From positions 28,835,860 to 28,899,859 of the forward strand of contig OW388293.1 in assembly GCA_936450465.1 (NCBI GenBank): 64,000 nt of DNA, read 5' to 3'. The translations under genes were made by a program, and so were the position numbers. Numbering within the stretch: the stretch's first letter is position 1; each line of letters starts with the position of its first letter. This document shows positions 22,450 through 37,400 of the stretch, one piece after another. Under the pieces are notes generated by a model that saw only the letters and a list, made by a program, of their open reading frames with translations, was not told the DNA's origin and ran no database searches. Source of the stretch: Gibbula magus. Its lineage: Eukaryota > Mollusca > Gastropoda > Trochida > Trochidae.

Positions 22450-25400
22450 GTAAGTACATGAAACCATTACGTCATTATTCAGTCTATTAATTTACTGATT
22501 GACTGATTAATGGAACACACATGAAACGGTTAATCTATTTTAGATAAAACAAATCTTAATATCTTGTCTTTTAACGATAGTTGATCAATTTCCATTACAT
22601 TTTTTAACAGTTATATATTAAGCAATCCTGATGAAATATAAAACATATTTACAAAAACAATACCTTAAAGCAATATAATACAGTGATTTTTAGGATATAT
22701 CATTAGATCCTACTCAAATGATAGCTTTTGTGCAGAATAGTGAATAAAAATAATACACTTTTTGCAGACATTATTATGTGTCATTAATATAAGGAACTGA
22801 AAGCCAATTGGAATGTGTCTAATTGGATTTTCTTAATTATAATTGCTATCAAAACATTTAGATCGTATATCTAAATATCGAATTACATAACATTACAATT
22901 CACCGCAAACGCTAAATTCTGAACCTTCTTCACAGAGTTTGTTTTTGATTTGGTCAAATTCAAGAAAACAGTGGCTTCATATCCAAGGTTTTCAATTCAA
23001 ACTACAGCAATACACAGATATAGCGAACAAACGGATACAGCGAACAAACGGATATAGCGAACAAATCCATAAGTCCGACCAAAAGTCCTATATAATATGC
23101 CAAACGCGAATAGCGAACTGAATTATTTGGTCCCTTGGAGTTCGTTATATCCGTGTTCTATTGTATTCTTTCAATAATGATAGCAGTCAGAGTTATTCTA
23201 ATCTGATTGATAGAAACCTTTAAAGTCACAGACATCTCTCATTTGGACTCTTAGATGATATGAATAAGTCATTTGTAAAAAGGAAGTACATCGAAGGTAC
23301 ACTGGGCCTTGTTACAGTGTGCTTTCTCACTGAAACATGCAATGCCTTAGATTCTACGACAACTCTTGTAAATTTCTTTTCAAATTTCTTTTCACTTTAT
23401 TGGTTTACTCCTATGTGGGGATTCCAGAAAAAAATTGGATTATATGTTTTAATATGAATTTGAAGGAATAACGATCATTTAAATTTAGTTTTATTAATAG
23501 AAATTTAAGAAAAGCACCAGCTAGCGGTCGTGAAGGCAAGTCGCATGGTCACAGGGCTCCATAAATCTATTTTCGGAACACCGTTTTCAAATGAAAGCAA
23601 CCGCCAATTACGACCCAAAGTGAGTTCAGATATACTGTAGTTAACATGGGATGTGACAATAGACTTCACAGACTACAAATTGGGCTGTTTAATTGCGTTT
23701 GTATCGCCTTCGTGCTTCGTCGTCAACGTGCAGCCATGCAAGTAGGAGTGTTGCACGTGCCGGGTAAAATAAACGTGCTCTGTCGTCTCACCCCGGCCTG
23801 TTTCTGTCTCTGCTTTTGTTTATCAAAAGCAATGATGTTGAGACAAACCCCGAACCTAAGACAAGACAAATAACTATTGATGGAGAATTATCTACAGTTG
23901 ATATGCTGAAATAATTAATGGAAATGCGAATTGAAATTAACAGTAATTTCGACAAGCTAACAACAAGAATAGACAAAATAGAACAATATATTGCCACGCT
24001 AACAGAGGAAAACACATCATTGAAGAAAACCCTAGAACACCCTAGAAGGGCAACCGCAGAAACACAACTGGCTTTTTTGGAAGTTGTCTTTGTGTGGAAA
24101 ATAGAAGGTCTTAAAGGATGGATGAAATGACATATGGTCCAAATCGGATTCATTAAAATGGGATGTCAATTTGACAATTGCTCGATTTTAAATTTCTGAA
24201 ATCGGTCCATAAATTACTTATATACGGCTTTTTAAAAAACCGCCTGATTTAGCCCCGGCGACCAGAATGAAAGTCTGCGGGGGTGTGACCCGTGAAGGGA
24301 TGACTTCTGTGACGTAAGTGGAGGAATTTGATTTTCAGCGATAGTCACAATTCAACGTAATTTCGCAACATTTTGATTGTTAATTTCACAAAGATATCTT
24401 CAATAAACCAACTTAAATTTCCCATATATCGAATGTTTAGATATCCAACTAGGTAATTCCGCAGATGACAATTACACAATTATTACATAAACATGTCTTT
24501 TTGGCGATGTAATACACCTCATAAATTCATTTAGCGGCAGTGATAATTATCATTAATTAATTAACGAGACATCGGCGGAGAAGCTATCTAGCCGCCCCGT
24601 CTATCGCTTATCACAGTCACGCCTCAGTGAGCATTTTCAAAAGGTTTCGCCGAACAAATTGCGATAGTGTTAAAATGGGTGAATTAAAATCGTCTTAATC
24701 ATCAATTGCAAGTGTATATTGTCTCGATTTTATGCTCAATTGATTCCGATATACAATATACGTAGAGGTAATCATCTGTCATTCTTTAGAAAAATGCATT
24801 TCATCTATCCTTTAAGAAACAATCACATCATTCCTTCCTTACATTTATTCACCAACTTGATGTTAGTTTTTCTCGAAACCTGGTGTGAAAGTGAAGACAT
24901 GACAGGACGTTACTTCATAAAAGTAAACCATTAACAGAAAATAATCAAGTATTGGACAAGACTGTATCAGTACAGCAATGTTATTTTGAAACATGTCTAT
25001 ATGTAGAAATTTTTTTGCAGACAGAAATATTGACTGCTGGGCTCTGAGAAGATACTTTTCTCATATGGCTTTGTTTCTGTATGGGTTAACCAGGTTACTG
25101 TGATATGGTTGGATAACCTGAATACGTTTTCCAAATTAACACTCTATCGATCAATTAAAACTGCTAACCACTATTCCACCAGAACTGATCACTGTTTTGA
25201 GTGCAAGGATGTGGAACTGTACACCTTTTCAACTAAAAATCATCAACAATCGTTTACATGGTCATTGTTGTAGAGGGGCATTTCAAGTGTTCTACTGGCC
25301 ATATTTTGACTGGTCAAGAGGCATTTATTTAAAATTTACCCACCTTATGAACCCTGGTAATCGATACACAGATGTTGCAATTGGAGGAGACTGTTTAATA

Positions 25401-28400
25401 CGAGTTGTATTGATAATAACTCTGACAAATTTACCAGGAATCAGTTATGTTTATGAGCAATGTGGGCGTTATAAAAGCCTTGGCAGATAACTACTTCTTG
25501 AAATCATCATTTACATACTCTATCATGTTACCAACTGTTTTAACCATTCTGAAACGGACATACATAAAGCAATTATTCTCTGGAAGTCCCTTTTTGGAAT
25601 GTATGTGTAATTTAAACAATTGTGATAATACTGTCCTTTTGAAACTCAACCGTCTCATTTAGAGTTTCCGACACAAGAATCTGCTGTCATAAGGCCAGGC
25701 TTGATGGGATCATGGCTTGGCATGACATTCGGCGTCAGTCTATTCGACCGTTGGTCAATCCGTCCCTAAACTTTTCACTTTTTCTTGAAAACCACTGGCT
25801 CTATAAAAGTGAATTTAGGTTTTTATTTTGGGTCACGGGGTCACCTAATTTACAATTCAAAATCCCCATTGACCATGAAGTACATCTATACTCGCCTCCC
25901 TAAACTTGTGTTTTGATATTATATTTAAAAAATTAAAAGATGTAAGGTCACTGTAACAGTCATTGTGGTTATTCAATCTATATCTGAGATTAACATTGAC
26001 ATTTTGTTTGGAAATATTTTCGAACTTTGTTCAATGTACAACTAATAGTAAATGTATGGTGTTCAACATTGAACTATCTTATCTGAGATGTTTGTAATTA
26101 GAAAAAGATCTGTCAACCAGTCTATAACATGGGGTTCCACTTTGGTAGTTTATCGATACATGTATCCTAAACATCGCACAATGTGATAAATAACCGACCT
26201 CTGTCTACCAAAAAACTTTCGATGATATATGTTTTAAAGACTGATGCAAGTTGACTGGACTGTGTGTTTTCCTACACAGAGAGCAGACACAGAGAGCCAT
26301 GTTCCAGTGATACCAGCTGTGAGAGTGGACTAACATGCTACACCTCGTCATCCGTCTGTGTGTGTCCTGATGGAAAATATTACACTGGCAGTCTACCCTG
26401 TGTGTCCAGTGAGTAGTTTTGTTTATGTCTTCAGAAATCACTTGATCATGTTCAATAGTTTGGCTTTGGTATCATGCAGTTATGAATACACATCATGTTA
26501 AAGAACGAAATATGCTTCGTGCCAAATATGTCTCTGTTCTGGTCAATCATCGAATGTAAGAAATTGGTTTGACGAGAAAAATCGTAGTTATGTTAAGTAC
26601 CAATACACCTTGAAATTCAGCATTTGTGTATGTGTGTTAGAGTTTATTTAATCTGTTTAATTAATGACTGTAGGTGATAAACTTGTTATGATATATTTTA
26701 ATAGAATCCCTACTTTTCTTAGCTATTAAATAAGTAACTACGACTTACATTATATATCCTATTTCAGTGAATAGACTGGTCCCAACCTTCTCTCTAAGCT
26801 CGGACCTTACAAGCATCACCCTAACTCTCACCCACAAACCAGATGCAGGACCTCTGTACACAAGTACATACGCAGCTCGACTGGATCAGGGAACCATCAT
26901 CCCTGATATTGCTGACTCGACTAATATACCTGGACTAACTGAAGGAAGAGTGTACAGAGTCACAGTGCTACGTTCTATAGAACTTATAGGTGTAGGAAGA
27001 GTACAGACAACTGAACCTACAGCTCAGGAATACAGCACAAGTAAGTAGACCTAGTCTTAGTCTCCTTGGTGAGCCTCATTAAAGCTGTCTTGATTCAGGG
27101 GTAGGCAGAGAACAAAATGCAAAGAAGTGTTTCATCTCGTTCTTGGGAAAACAGTGTTCATTGGTTGTTTAATTTCTCTGGGTCTGGTGTGTGGTGAGAC
27201 TGACCAAAGTCGTAATGAAGGAGTTAATTGAGTTCAAACCGGAGATCCATCAGCAGCTTATAATTACGATACGATAATTACGATTTGAATATTTAAATTC
27301 TCTTCATACACTCCTATAATGGAGATCATCAAAGTTGTCTTTTTTGTTCAATGTTGAGATTGTAGATTTAAGTGACATTGTTACATAGTGTTAACACAAA
27401 TACAAATCCATCAGGCTCGGTGTTTACATTAAATTCAAGTTATCTCCCTTGACAGAATGGCCAAAAACACGCGGACTATGCCTTTAAGAATGATTAAATG
27501 AAACAAGACATTGCATCCAGAACTGAGGAGCTATGGGTTAAACACAATTACAAGCTTTTGTGAAATGATACAATATTGCGATTTTGTTATTGCAGAATTG
27601 TCATCTTTATCGTAAAGGTTGATTGATATAATAAGCTCTATTACCTAGTTTAGCTGTAAAGATTGGGGATTTAGATTATTTGAATGTAAAATTATTTAAG
27701 ACCTAGACAAATCTTTAGAACTGAGAGGAAATTATAGTGTTTTATTTTGGACTTTTACACTCACGTTAATAATGTATCTTGATAAAGTCTTTGGGTTGGC
27801 ATATATACATATACTATTTTAAATGTAGTTTACTTGTGTTAACCAAAATTACATTTTCAGAGGTCTCCTATAATAATACTTGTACAAGCAAGGGAACGTG
27901 TATTGACGTTAACGCAGATTGTTATGGGACAAGGTGTGTCTGCAACCCTGGTTACTACTGGTTTGTAGGAAACAGAGAATGTCGACAAAGTGAGTAAATA
28001 TGAGTACATATTTTGAAGTTTCATATTGATGTATATACATTTCTGTTGTAAGAATTACAAAACCAATTGCTCTACGATGACCTTCATATCAATAAAAGAC
28101 AAGACTTGAAAAAAATAAAGTTTCATAAAAATGATGTTAATTTAATATTCATGATCATATTATTTGTTCTCATACATTGTATCTCTAGAACAGGTTTTAA
28201 CATTGTTTAGAGGATTGACGGCACACATTAAATCATGTATCGGTAGAACAACAAATACAAAACAAAAAATAATATGACCAGTGAAAGTAAGTACAATCTC
28301 GTTAACATAAACACGTTTTGAGAATCTTCGTACTCTGAATAGCTCTAGAGTATCAGGTAAATATAGTTAACCTGATAACGGGCTGGTCCTCTGATCATCT

Positions 28401-31400
28401 TAATCTACATGTATGCATTGTGGATTACCTTGGTAAATGAAACATGTTAACTATGGTATATCTTGTGTTTTCATTTTAAAATTGTATATACATGTACTTA
28501 ACAAAAACATAACCGAATGGCCTGCATATAGACACAATTGACATTATAGCAATGTAAACTAAACTAGAAAACAGTTGAATATTGTTATTTCTGTGATATC
28601 ATTATCCACATGTGCCAGGCGATTGCCCACACAGCATGCCCTCTCCAGCGATCTTGGAAAACAACTACCAATATAACAGTGGAATGAAAACTACAATTAG
28701 CTTAGCCAGTGGTTTACCTTCATGTCAATTTGTTCTATGCTTACAGTTTCCGAGTTAGCCCCGGGATCTGTTCAGGCCAACACTCTGGACACAACTCGAG
28801 TAACAGTGAACTGGATCCCTCCCCCTAACAGTGGTTATGTGAGTGGGTACCGGGTAGATGCCACCCCTACAGATCAACGTGACGTCGACCCTCCTGCTGT
28901 AGAAGTGACTGGGGGTGCGATGACCTCTATGACACTGACAGGTCTACAACCTGGGACACAGTACACATTCACTGTAGAGTCTAGAAGTATAAATGATGGA
29001 CCAGTGGAATATGTGCGGGGGAACAATGATGCGAACAGCGTTACAAGTAGGAACTGTTTTGTTAATGTCTAAGACTTATAAACTTCAGATGATAACTGGA
29101 CCTATATGCTCACAATATGACATCCATCAAATCAATTACTATTCTTATAACATTTTCAAGCAAACGTCAACAATGTTAATTATGGTTATCTTTGCAGTGT
29201 AGTTTAATTTTACTGAACTATTTTGGGAGAATTAATGAGACATGTAGGAACATTTTCATGGGTATCACTTGTTAATTGCTTATAATTACAAAATGGTTTT
29301 GTTACCCTAATTTCCGCGTTTCTGATTGGACGAGAGCTCTCAAAAACCTGCTGCCATTTCTCGATGAATGCAGATAAAATGTGCTACCATACCTCGTGCA
29401 TTCGTACCTTATGACGTCACAATCCATCAGAACAAACGGACGTGTCAGTTGGTTCTTACAACTGAGCGTAACGTTTTGATGCAAAATAAGATATACATTT
29501 CGTCTTCAAACCTACGCCAATAACTGGAATATTCATTCCTTTTCCGAATGAAACAATTAATTTCACCGGGAACACTTCATTTTAATCGATACAAGTCCTC
29601 AAATTTGCTCATCCACTAGCGTTTCGCAAACGGTAGCCATGTTTGAACGTCGCGTGGTATGCTAATGAGGGTTAATCACAAATTGCGTAAACCAGAAAAA
29701 AGGAACCCTGATTGTATGCATGTGAATGCTGTGAAAAACGAAATTGAATCCTCTGCCGTTTTAGATTAAGGATTCCTTAATTTTGCTCCGCTACGCTACG
29801 CGATGTTATACAATTTGTTGCTGTTATACTTCGATAGAGGCACAAAACATGTAAAACAATCCTTAATTAAAAAACACGAGGGTCACATTGAAGCTTTATT
29901 ATTATCATTAATTAGTTTAAATTTAACAAACTCCTTCAGTTTCCGTTATCAATATTAGGAAACATGTATCCTTTTCACTGGACTATATTGTAGATAACTA
30001 CGAGGTTCGAAACTCTTCCTTTTCAGAAACACAGAGATTTTTTGGGAAATATTTAAGAAATATTTTACAATACCAATACCAGAAATGATGTTTGCTAATT
30101 GCCATATACAGATAGCGCTGTTTAACAAGCGACAAGGTTTTCACAAATTCTGTACTAAATTTGTTTGTCGTCAAAATGACCTGTTGTCATACTGATTACA
30201 CACGAGATCATATGTATTATGAACACTGTGGTGTTTTTTCATGCTTATTATATTGTCATAAAACTGTGATGCTGATGCGGATGTGATGATGTGTAATGCA
30301 TGAAATACAGTTCCTAAACCTAGAACAATACAATTTGTAGTATAATATTAATGAATAGTAGTGGTAACTCACTTACTCCAGTTTCCAAGATATCAATCGT
30401 TACATTAAAATGTATTCACTTGCAACATATGTGTTATAATTCTCTTATGCTAACTTAACCCTTTCATTCAAATCACTATATATCTATATTTTCAGAACCG
30501 GCCCCTATATCAAGCCTGGATGAAGTCAACTCCAACTTCTCTGCTCCTGACATGAAGATCGCCTTCCAACCTGCAGAACAGAAGTTTATCAGCTACACTG
30601 TCACACTGAGAGGAGAGACTGATGGGTATAACCAACAAGTTACTGCAACCGCTTCAATAGACGGTTACTATTATTCAGTGTTCAGAGGTGTTACTTCAGG
30701 CAACTACTACACAGTAACAGTTGTGACAAACAGTGTAGAGAACTCACAGAGCGAACCCTTCACACGGCCGAGACTACGTGTAATGGCAGACCGTGAGTGA
30801 TAGTTATAATCATATATTTTAATAGGATACTTAATGTGTAAAATGGGTTTTAAAATGTCTTTTCATTTTTAAATAATGCTTAATGTTCTTGTTTGTAATG
30901 AGACATACAATGCTGTTTCTCTAATGTCACTTTAGTAAGTGAATGTCTTTCTTTTCAAGATGCTTTTTTCATTGCGCTAACAATAAACATGGACTAACCT
31001 CAATCTGAACATTAAATGCTAGATATCCTGAGTCACTCACAAACTGTGGCAAAATGAGAAGTCGCTACTCAACCAAATAGCATTATCTGAGTTTAGAATG
31101 TGAGACATACTGTTCCTACCTACCCCAGTTACAATACTGTTTTAACAGTGATCATATCCGTGGAAAAAGACCTTCATGTTCAAGGGAGCAATTGCATAAT
31201 AGACTAGGAGCAGTTTTCGGGATTTAGGTACAATAAAAATGCTTAATTGATTTAGCTTCTAGAAATACATTTTGACAGCGGCCAGTGAAGTTGTGGACTT
31301 AACAAGAGGACCTCTGACCTCCAGATCTGAAGTGGTCAGCTGGAAGCAGCCTCGTGCACCCAACGGTCGCCTGTTTGAATACAGTCTGGAGATCTCACAA

Positions 31401-34400
31401 GATGGTCTTTGCAAGTCCAGAATCGTCTTCAATTGTACACAGTGTTTTAGAAACTCGAATCAGGTTGGTCTTCCAAATTTTGAGTGTTAAGATCGAAAAG
31501 GATGGACTGAATATGCTGTGTATTTCGTTGGTGCGTCTATACAATGTACGTCCAATGTATGAACACTATTTTAAGAATGTCTTTGATTTTTTTCATATGT
31601 TGCACGAGCCATTTTGTGCCATCATGCGAGAAAGACCCCAATACATGTAAATGTCCTTCGGGCTGGCAGTAATGACTGTGCCACAACTGAAAACTTGTTA
31701 CCTTTCTCCATGCGATAACCATTGGTATTTTAAGGAATTACTTAGATAATCTACTTATTGTACTGCACTAAGAAAATAACAAGGCTCACACTATACGTGG
31801 GTCCACATCAGACGTCTTGTTAATATAAGCTTCAGAAACAATTTCAATGCTCATTTTCGAAATTTCCATTTCAGTTCTACGACAGAGCATCATCATTTTG
31901 CCAATCTCCGACAATGATTGATATCACTGAAAATGATATCAATAATCCAAATCATGTTTTTGAGCACAACGTCACATCACTGGATCCAGACACGAGCTAT
32001 ACAATACAGGCAGTAGCTTACAATGAAGAAGGAAGGGGTAGAGGACAGACTCCACTAAAAGTCCGTACCAACAGTGAACGTAAGATTGAATTTAAATATA
32101 TCTCTTATTAACAATACTCATTGAATTCCAAAACAAAACTTCAATCGTCATTTGATTCATATGGAAAGTGCACAATGTATAATCTTTTACAATTTATTTG
32201 ATAAAAAAGCTTTCAAAGTGATGTAGTTTTTAATCTTTCAATGAGTGTCCAAAAAGTCTGCTTTAAAACTGAACTGAAAGTAATCGTTCAACCTAGTAGC
32301 CCAATCATGTGCACAGCAGTGTTAAGAGACTTCAATCTGTTGTATGATTACCTTGTGTGTTGCTTTATTCTCCATTTTGGCATCTACTCATTTTGTCAAC
32401 TTTAACTCTAGATTTTGAGTACGTTGATAAATCATAATTTGTTCGTGTTCATTATACAGCTGCAAGAGCACCCACGTCTGTGACTACACACGATGCCACA
32501 TCCAACACAGTGACAGTGAGCTGGGTCCCTGAATCTCCCCGACCTGGAAACACCAGTTATGTGGTGGAGGTTCTTGAACGTAATGAAGACAGTGAGGAGT
32601 TCTCCTTGATGAAGAGTGTGACTGTTTGGGGTGACTCTAATTTACATATTTGAAAGATATCCATCATTTAATTTAGTTAAATGATGATTTAATGTCTCAT
32701 CGATATTTAATATCTGAAATGTATATCGCAGATCCGTATACAATAGTTGATTGATGCTGATAAGTAGAGAGAAATATATGTATGGAATGAGTATATTTTA
32801 GCATGATGGTATCTTACATGCACATTTACATACGGAACCACCGAATATATTTAAATATCAATATTTTGTGTATTAAAGTTTTGTAAATAGTCAATATGTA
32901 AAACAGATATTTGTCGTCTCCAGGTTATAGCAACAACGTTTTGGAAGTTCAAGGACTGTCCAGCTACTGGGACTACAAATTCTATGTCCAGTCTCAGTCT
33001 GAGGTACCGCCAGCATCTAGGTTTGTGTCTACAAACTTGATCACAACTTCAGAATCAGGTAATATAATATATAAATACTGATCACATCAAGGGTTCCAAT
33101 GTTCATAACTTTCCTAGCACAATAAGGGGTGAGTGCAGCAAATAATATAGAGGCTACTGCCCTTTTTACATGCACACTTTACTCCCAGGAGTATATTTAC
33201 ACCCAGGAGTATATTTACTCCTAGGAGTAAAAGTATATTTACTTTACGTTCCATTGGAATTTAAGGACCCTTAAGTATATTTGGTTTTCTTACAGCTAAA
33301 ACGTCATTCTGATGAGATCTCATAATGAGTTAACTGGGTATCAAGAAGTGAAGAAGAGGTTATCCGTATGTTCTGTGTACAGGCATTGTGCTTGGTATGT
33401 TAGCTCACACAAATAAGTGGTCGAAGCATTCTCAAATATGAAATGACAATGTAAGGAGGCGTTTTAAAGATGAACAGTGAAACGAAAACTTTAGCAATGA
33501 CAAGAAAAACATTCTATGTGTTGTAGAAAGAATAAAAAAAAGAATTTCCTGAGAGTCCGGCACTGTTCAGAGAACCAATAGATATTTGTCATGAGGTTGC
33601 TATCGTACTGTAATGGCTTGCATCTATTGCTTAAAACCAAACTATCAGTAACCTATTTGAAAATCTTCTCCATAGATATGTTCCTTCCCCAAATGGTGTA
33701 GAATTGCAGGTTGTGATCAATTAATATGTAGATCATTGGATATTTTTCAAATGTGGAGAAGCCATAGACTGCATCAACATTTCAAAAGTATCACTAGTTT
33801 AAGCTGACAGCTACTGCCTCAATCGTAGGGGTGGTATTCTGTAACTAAAGTACAGCACTTAAAGCATTTCAAAATCATTTCAATCAATCTTTATTTTCAT
33901 ACTGAAAGGCCACAGGACTGTAGTACATATTACATTTGTATACATACATGTATGTTGGGTTGGTAGCAACACACTTTGTCTAAGTATAAAAGCTTTAAGG
34001 ATGTAGATGGACAAATGTTCTAATTGAACTTTACTATACGTTTTCAACAATGATATAAACTTAAAAGTTTCAGGGTGTTCATAATAGTATTTCTTTATAT
34101 ATACAGTTCTTAACGATAAGTATGCTGGGAAAACACCCACAAAAAGATACTCATCTTCGACATAATTCAAATTGCACATTTGACATATTCTATTTTCTTT
34201 ATTAATATCTTTATATCTCCCAGTTTCAATATATAAATCATGCGAAGAGCAGCGTAGTCTTGCCAAAGAAGATTTATATTTCCTTATTGTCAAGATCAAA
34301 AGGTAATGTTCTGCATGAATTGGATCTTTTAACATTTTGTAGTAGAAACATTTGTTAGACAATGAGAGACTAGTTAACCAATTTTGCAGAAATATCTTTG

Positions 34401-37400
34401 AAAGTCATTGTTTTACTAAGAAGACAAAATGAGAGTGGGATTCTACTAATTGATCATGCCAGGCATTACCGAAGCCGATAGATGATAACAAGTGTTTCGT
34501 GTGTGTTACCCAGTTAGTTTTACCGTGACTATCATAAAGTAACATCATAGTAACATTTTCTTTGTATTCTATATGAAGGTATTTTCGATAACCTTAACCA
34601 GTATCTATTTATTTTTAAATTAGACTATATGTACAATGGGTATCTGCCACATAAACATCTCTCCCTAAACCATACAATAAGAAGTGGCTTTTTGTACACC
34701 CAGGAATGTTGTACATGCATACAAATGAACTTTTTCGATAACATCAAATGGTTTAAAACCCCACACTACCGCACTATTAACAATGGGTTAATTTTGGTGC
34801 CAAATATTTTGAAAAAGGAGTTGTAGGACAAGTCACCTAAGATATGTATATATTTTATTGTACCAATTAATATTTTCATTATAAAGTCATTTCAAAACAA
34901 GAATGATGAAGTTGTACATAATGTTGGTTGATACCTTTATCAAGATGCTTAGAGCTACATACATATTCTCAGAAGATCACAGAGGCTGTTCAATAACATA
35001 CTTAAGCAGAGTCTAAGTGACTATAGAAGACACAGTTGCTACACATACAGAAGAGCTTGGGTGTAGATTAGAATATACTTGTACAGTTACATCTGTGTTG
35101 TGCAACACAACCTTTGTTAAATGAGATGAAAACCCTTATGACATACAGATAGAACCTGAGGGTTGCCCCCAATGACGCAGCTGATGGTTACAATAATGTT
35201 GACACATTGCTGGGTGCTTAATTTGTCTATGCTTAAATAAAATAAAATAAAATGCCTATAGTCTTTAAAGCAAACTAATGTTATTACTATGCCCTGTTAT
35301 TGTTCAATGTGAGAATACAGTTCAAAATGAGTTCTGAAATGTTTCAACTAAATTAATGATAAGTATTAACAATGAAAATACAATAAACTCTAAGACCAAA
35401 ACATTTGCTTTAAATATACACAGTAGGTTACTGCTAGGTATTTGGAATGGCCGTTATATGAAATCAAACACCAAAGACACGCGTATTTAGGAATCAAGTT
35501 ATATGCGCCGAAAAGAAACATGTTGATATTAAAAATACAGTTGAGTTTTATATATTAAAATATCATTTATGAAACAATGTTATAGCTCACAGAAACTTTG
35601 TAAATACAAAATAAAAGACCAATGATAATGAATAGTTAATATACAAAGTTTAAAATATAAAATGTCCATGGATTATGTCAAATTCCTGGATGTTGCATTC
35701 AATTTGCTTATAGGAGTAAACAGAAAATCTGTTTACATGACACAGTTACTTACATGAGTAAAATACTCCTGGAGTAAATATACTTTTACTTTACCTCTTG
35801 AGGTAGAGTATTTAACTCCTAGGAGTAAATATACTCCTGTAAGTAAATTTGTTTTGGACTGTTTACATGACACGTTTACTCCCTGTAAGTAAATTTACTC
35901 ACAGGAGTAAATATACTCCTAGGAGTAAACGTGTGCATGTAAAAAGGGCTACAATACAAAAAAAATCAAACGGTATTATGTTTTATGTTCACGTTATGTT
36001 ATGTTAACGACACCCTGCTCATAGCCACTCATTGTTCGCATGAGATATCCTAAGGTTTTCAATTTTGCCTACATAATAAAAAATAACCTGAGACCGGTTT
36101 ATCAACTCTGTTTATTAAATCTTTCTGATTTGGTAAATATTGTTCTTGAAAATTGTCGACCACCGAGTACTTTAAAAATACTAAATTATCTCGGGGAATA
36201 GCCCATCACTTTTATATGTGCGCGTGACAGCTTTTAATTGTCAATTAAAGAATAAATTGAAAATTTGCCGCATCATCTTTGGCTAAACCCCAAAATCCAT
36301 TTGTCCACCAATTATATATGAGTCTGCAGGAACGGATGTGCTTCCGTTTTTACAACTTCAAAGCTATATTTTGATTGAAAAATTGGATTTACTCTTCCCT
36401 CCTCATTATTATTTCGAACAAAAATATTCTGATGTACATAATAATAATACGTATTTACTATTCACAAAATGTATAAAAAAAGAATTAGTTAATCCTATTC
36501 AAAACACTTATAGCTCCAACAGAAGTTGTTCTCCTGGAAGCAAATGCAATACCAGATGTCTTTAACAAGGTCAGATTATCCTGGCAATGCCCTCCTCAGA
36601 AAGATGGAAGAAACGGTGTTATTCAGACTGCAACTGTCCAGTACGAGACGGAGGTATGTCAAATAGACATGTATCTTTATAGGTTGTTATCATTATCTGA
36701 TACTAGCAAGTACACTCAACCGCAAAAGAAACGTCACCACAATTTCAAGAGTGTAAAAAACAAAACACTGTTGGCGGACAACATCTGAAATGTAAAGAGG
36801 TATCCGCAATTTCATAGATCAGAGTATTTATATTTTTATGTCTGTTCAAATACACTTGGGGTGTTGAAATCGCTTTTTCAAAATGGATTTTGGCCACAAA
36901 ATGTTTGGTATTTAACTTTAAAATTCCTGAAATGTGGAAATTAAATTAATAAACGATATTGTCGTCATGAATAATCTGCTTGAGCTTAAATGTTTTATGC
37001 GTCTGTACCTAAGGGCGTCATAAAACAAGCCAAAAGCCCCTTTTGAGTCCCCTATCTGGTCTATTTAAGGAGATTCGAAACGACGATTTTTTTAAAACGT
37101 GTGTTTTTCAGAAATATGGACAGATAATGTTTGACATTTCTAATTTAGTTTAGGTGGCTTCTGAAGACATTATATATCTCTCTTTCAGTCATGGTTAACA
37201 CACTTTGGTTGAATAATCTTGTATTGTATATGATGACGTTTCTTTCGCAATTGAGTGTAAAATATGATTTTAATATTTAATTGTTGTGGCTCAAGTAAGG
37301 GAAAATGTGTAGGATAAATGACAGCTCATTGGCTATGGAAGATAAAGTATGATCAAAACGGGGTGTGGAAAAGTACTTAAGGGTGTTAACAGTTAAGGCC

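Larger units (their letters stand above)
22450..26279 (+). other. First long receptor intron, repeat content
   Basis: Apart from the retrotransposon fragment and the TTAA MITE, the intron holds a GCGAACAAACGGATA direct repeat (about 23025-23170) and a 25790-25900 segment related to the units at 17.5 kb. The frames at 25197-25490 and 25447-25662 show no domain or splice support. Confidence 0.4.
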
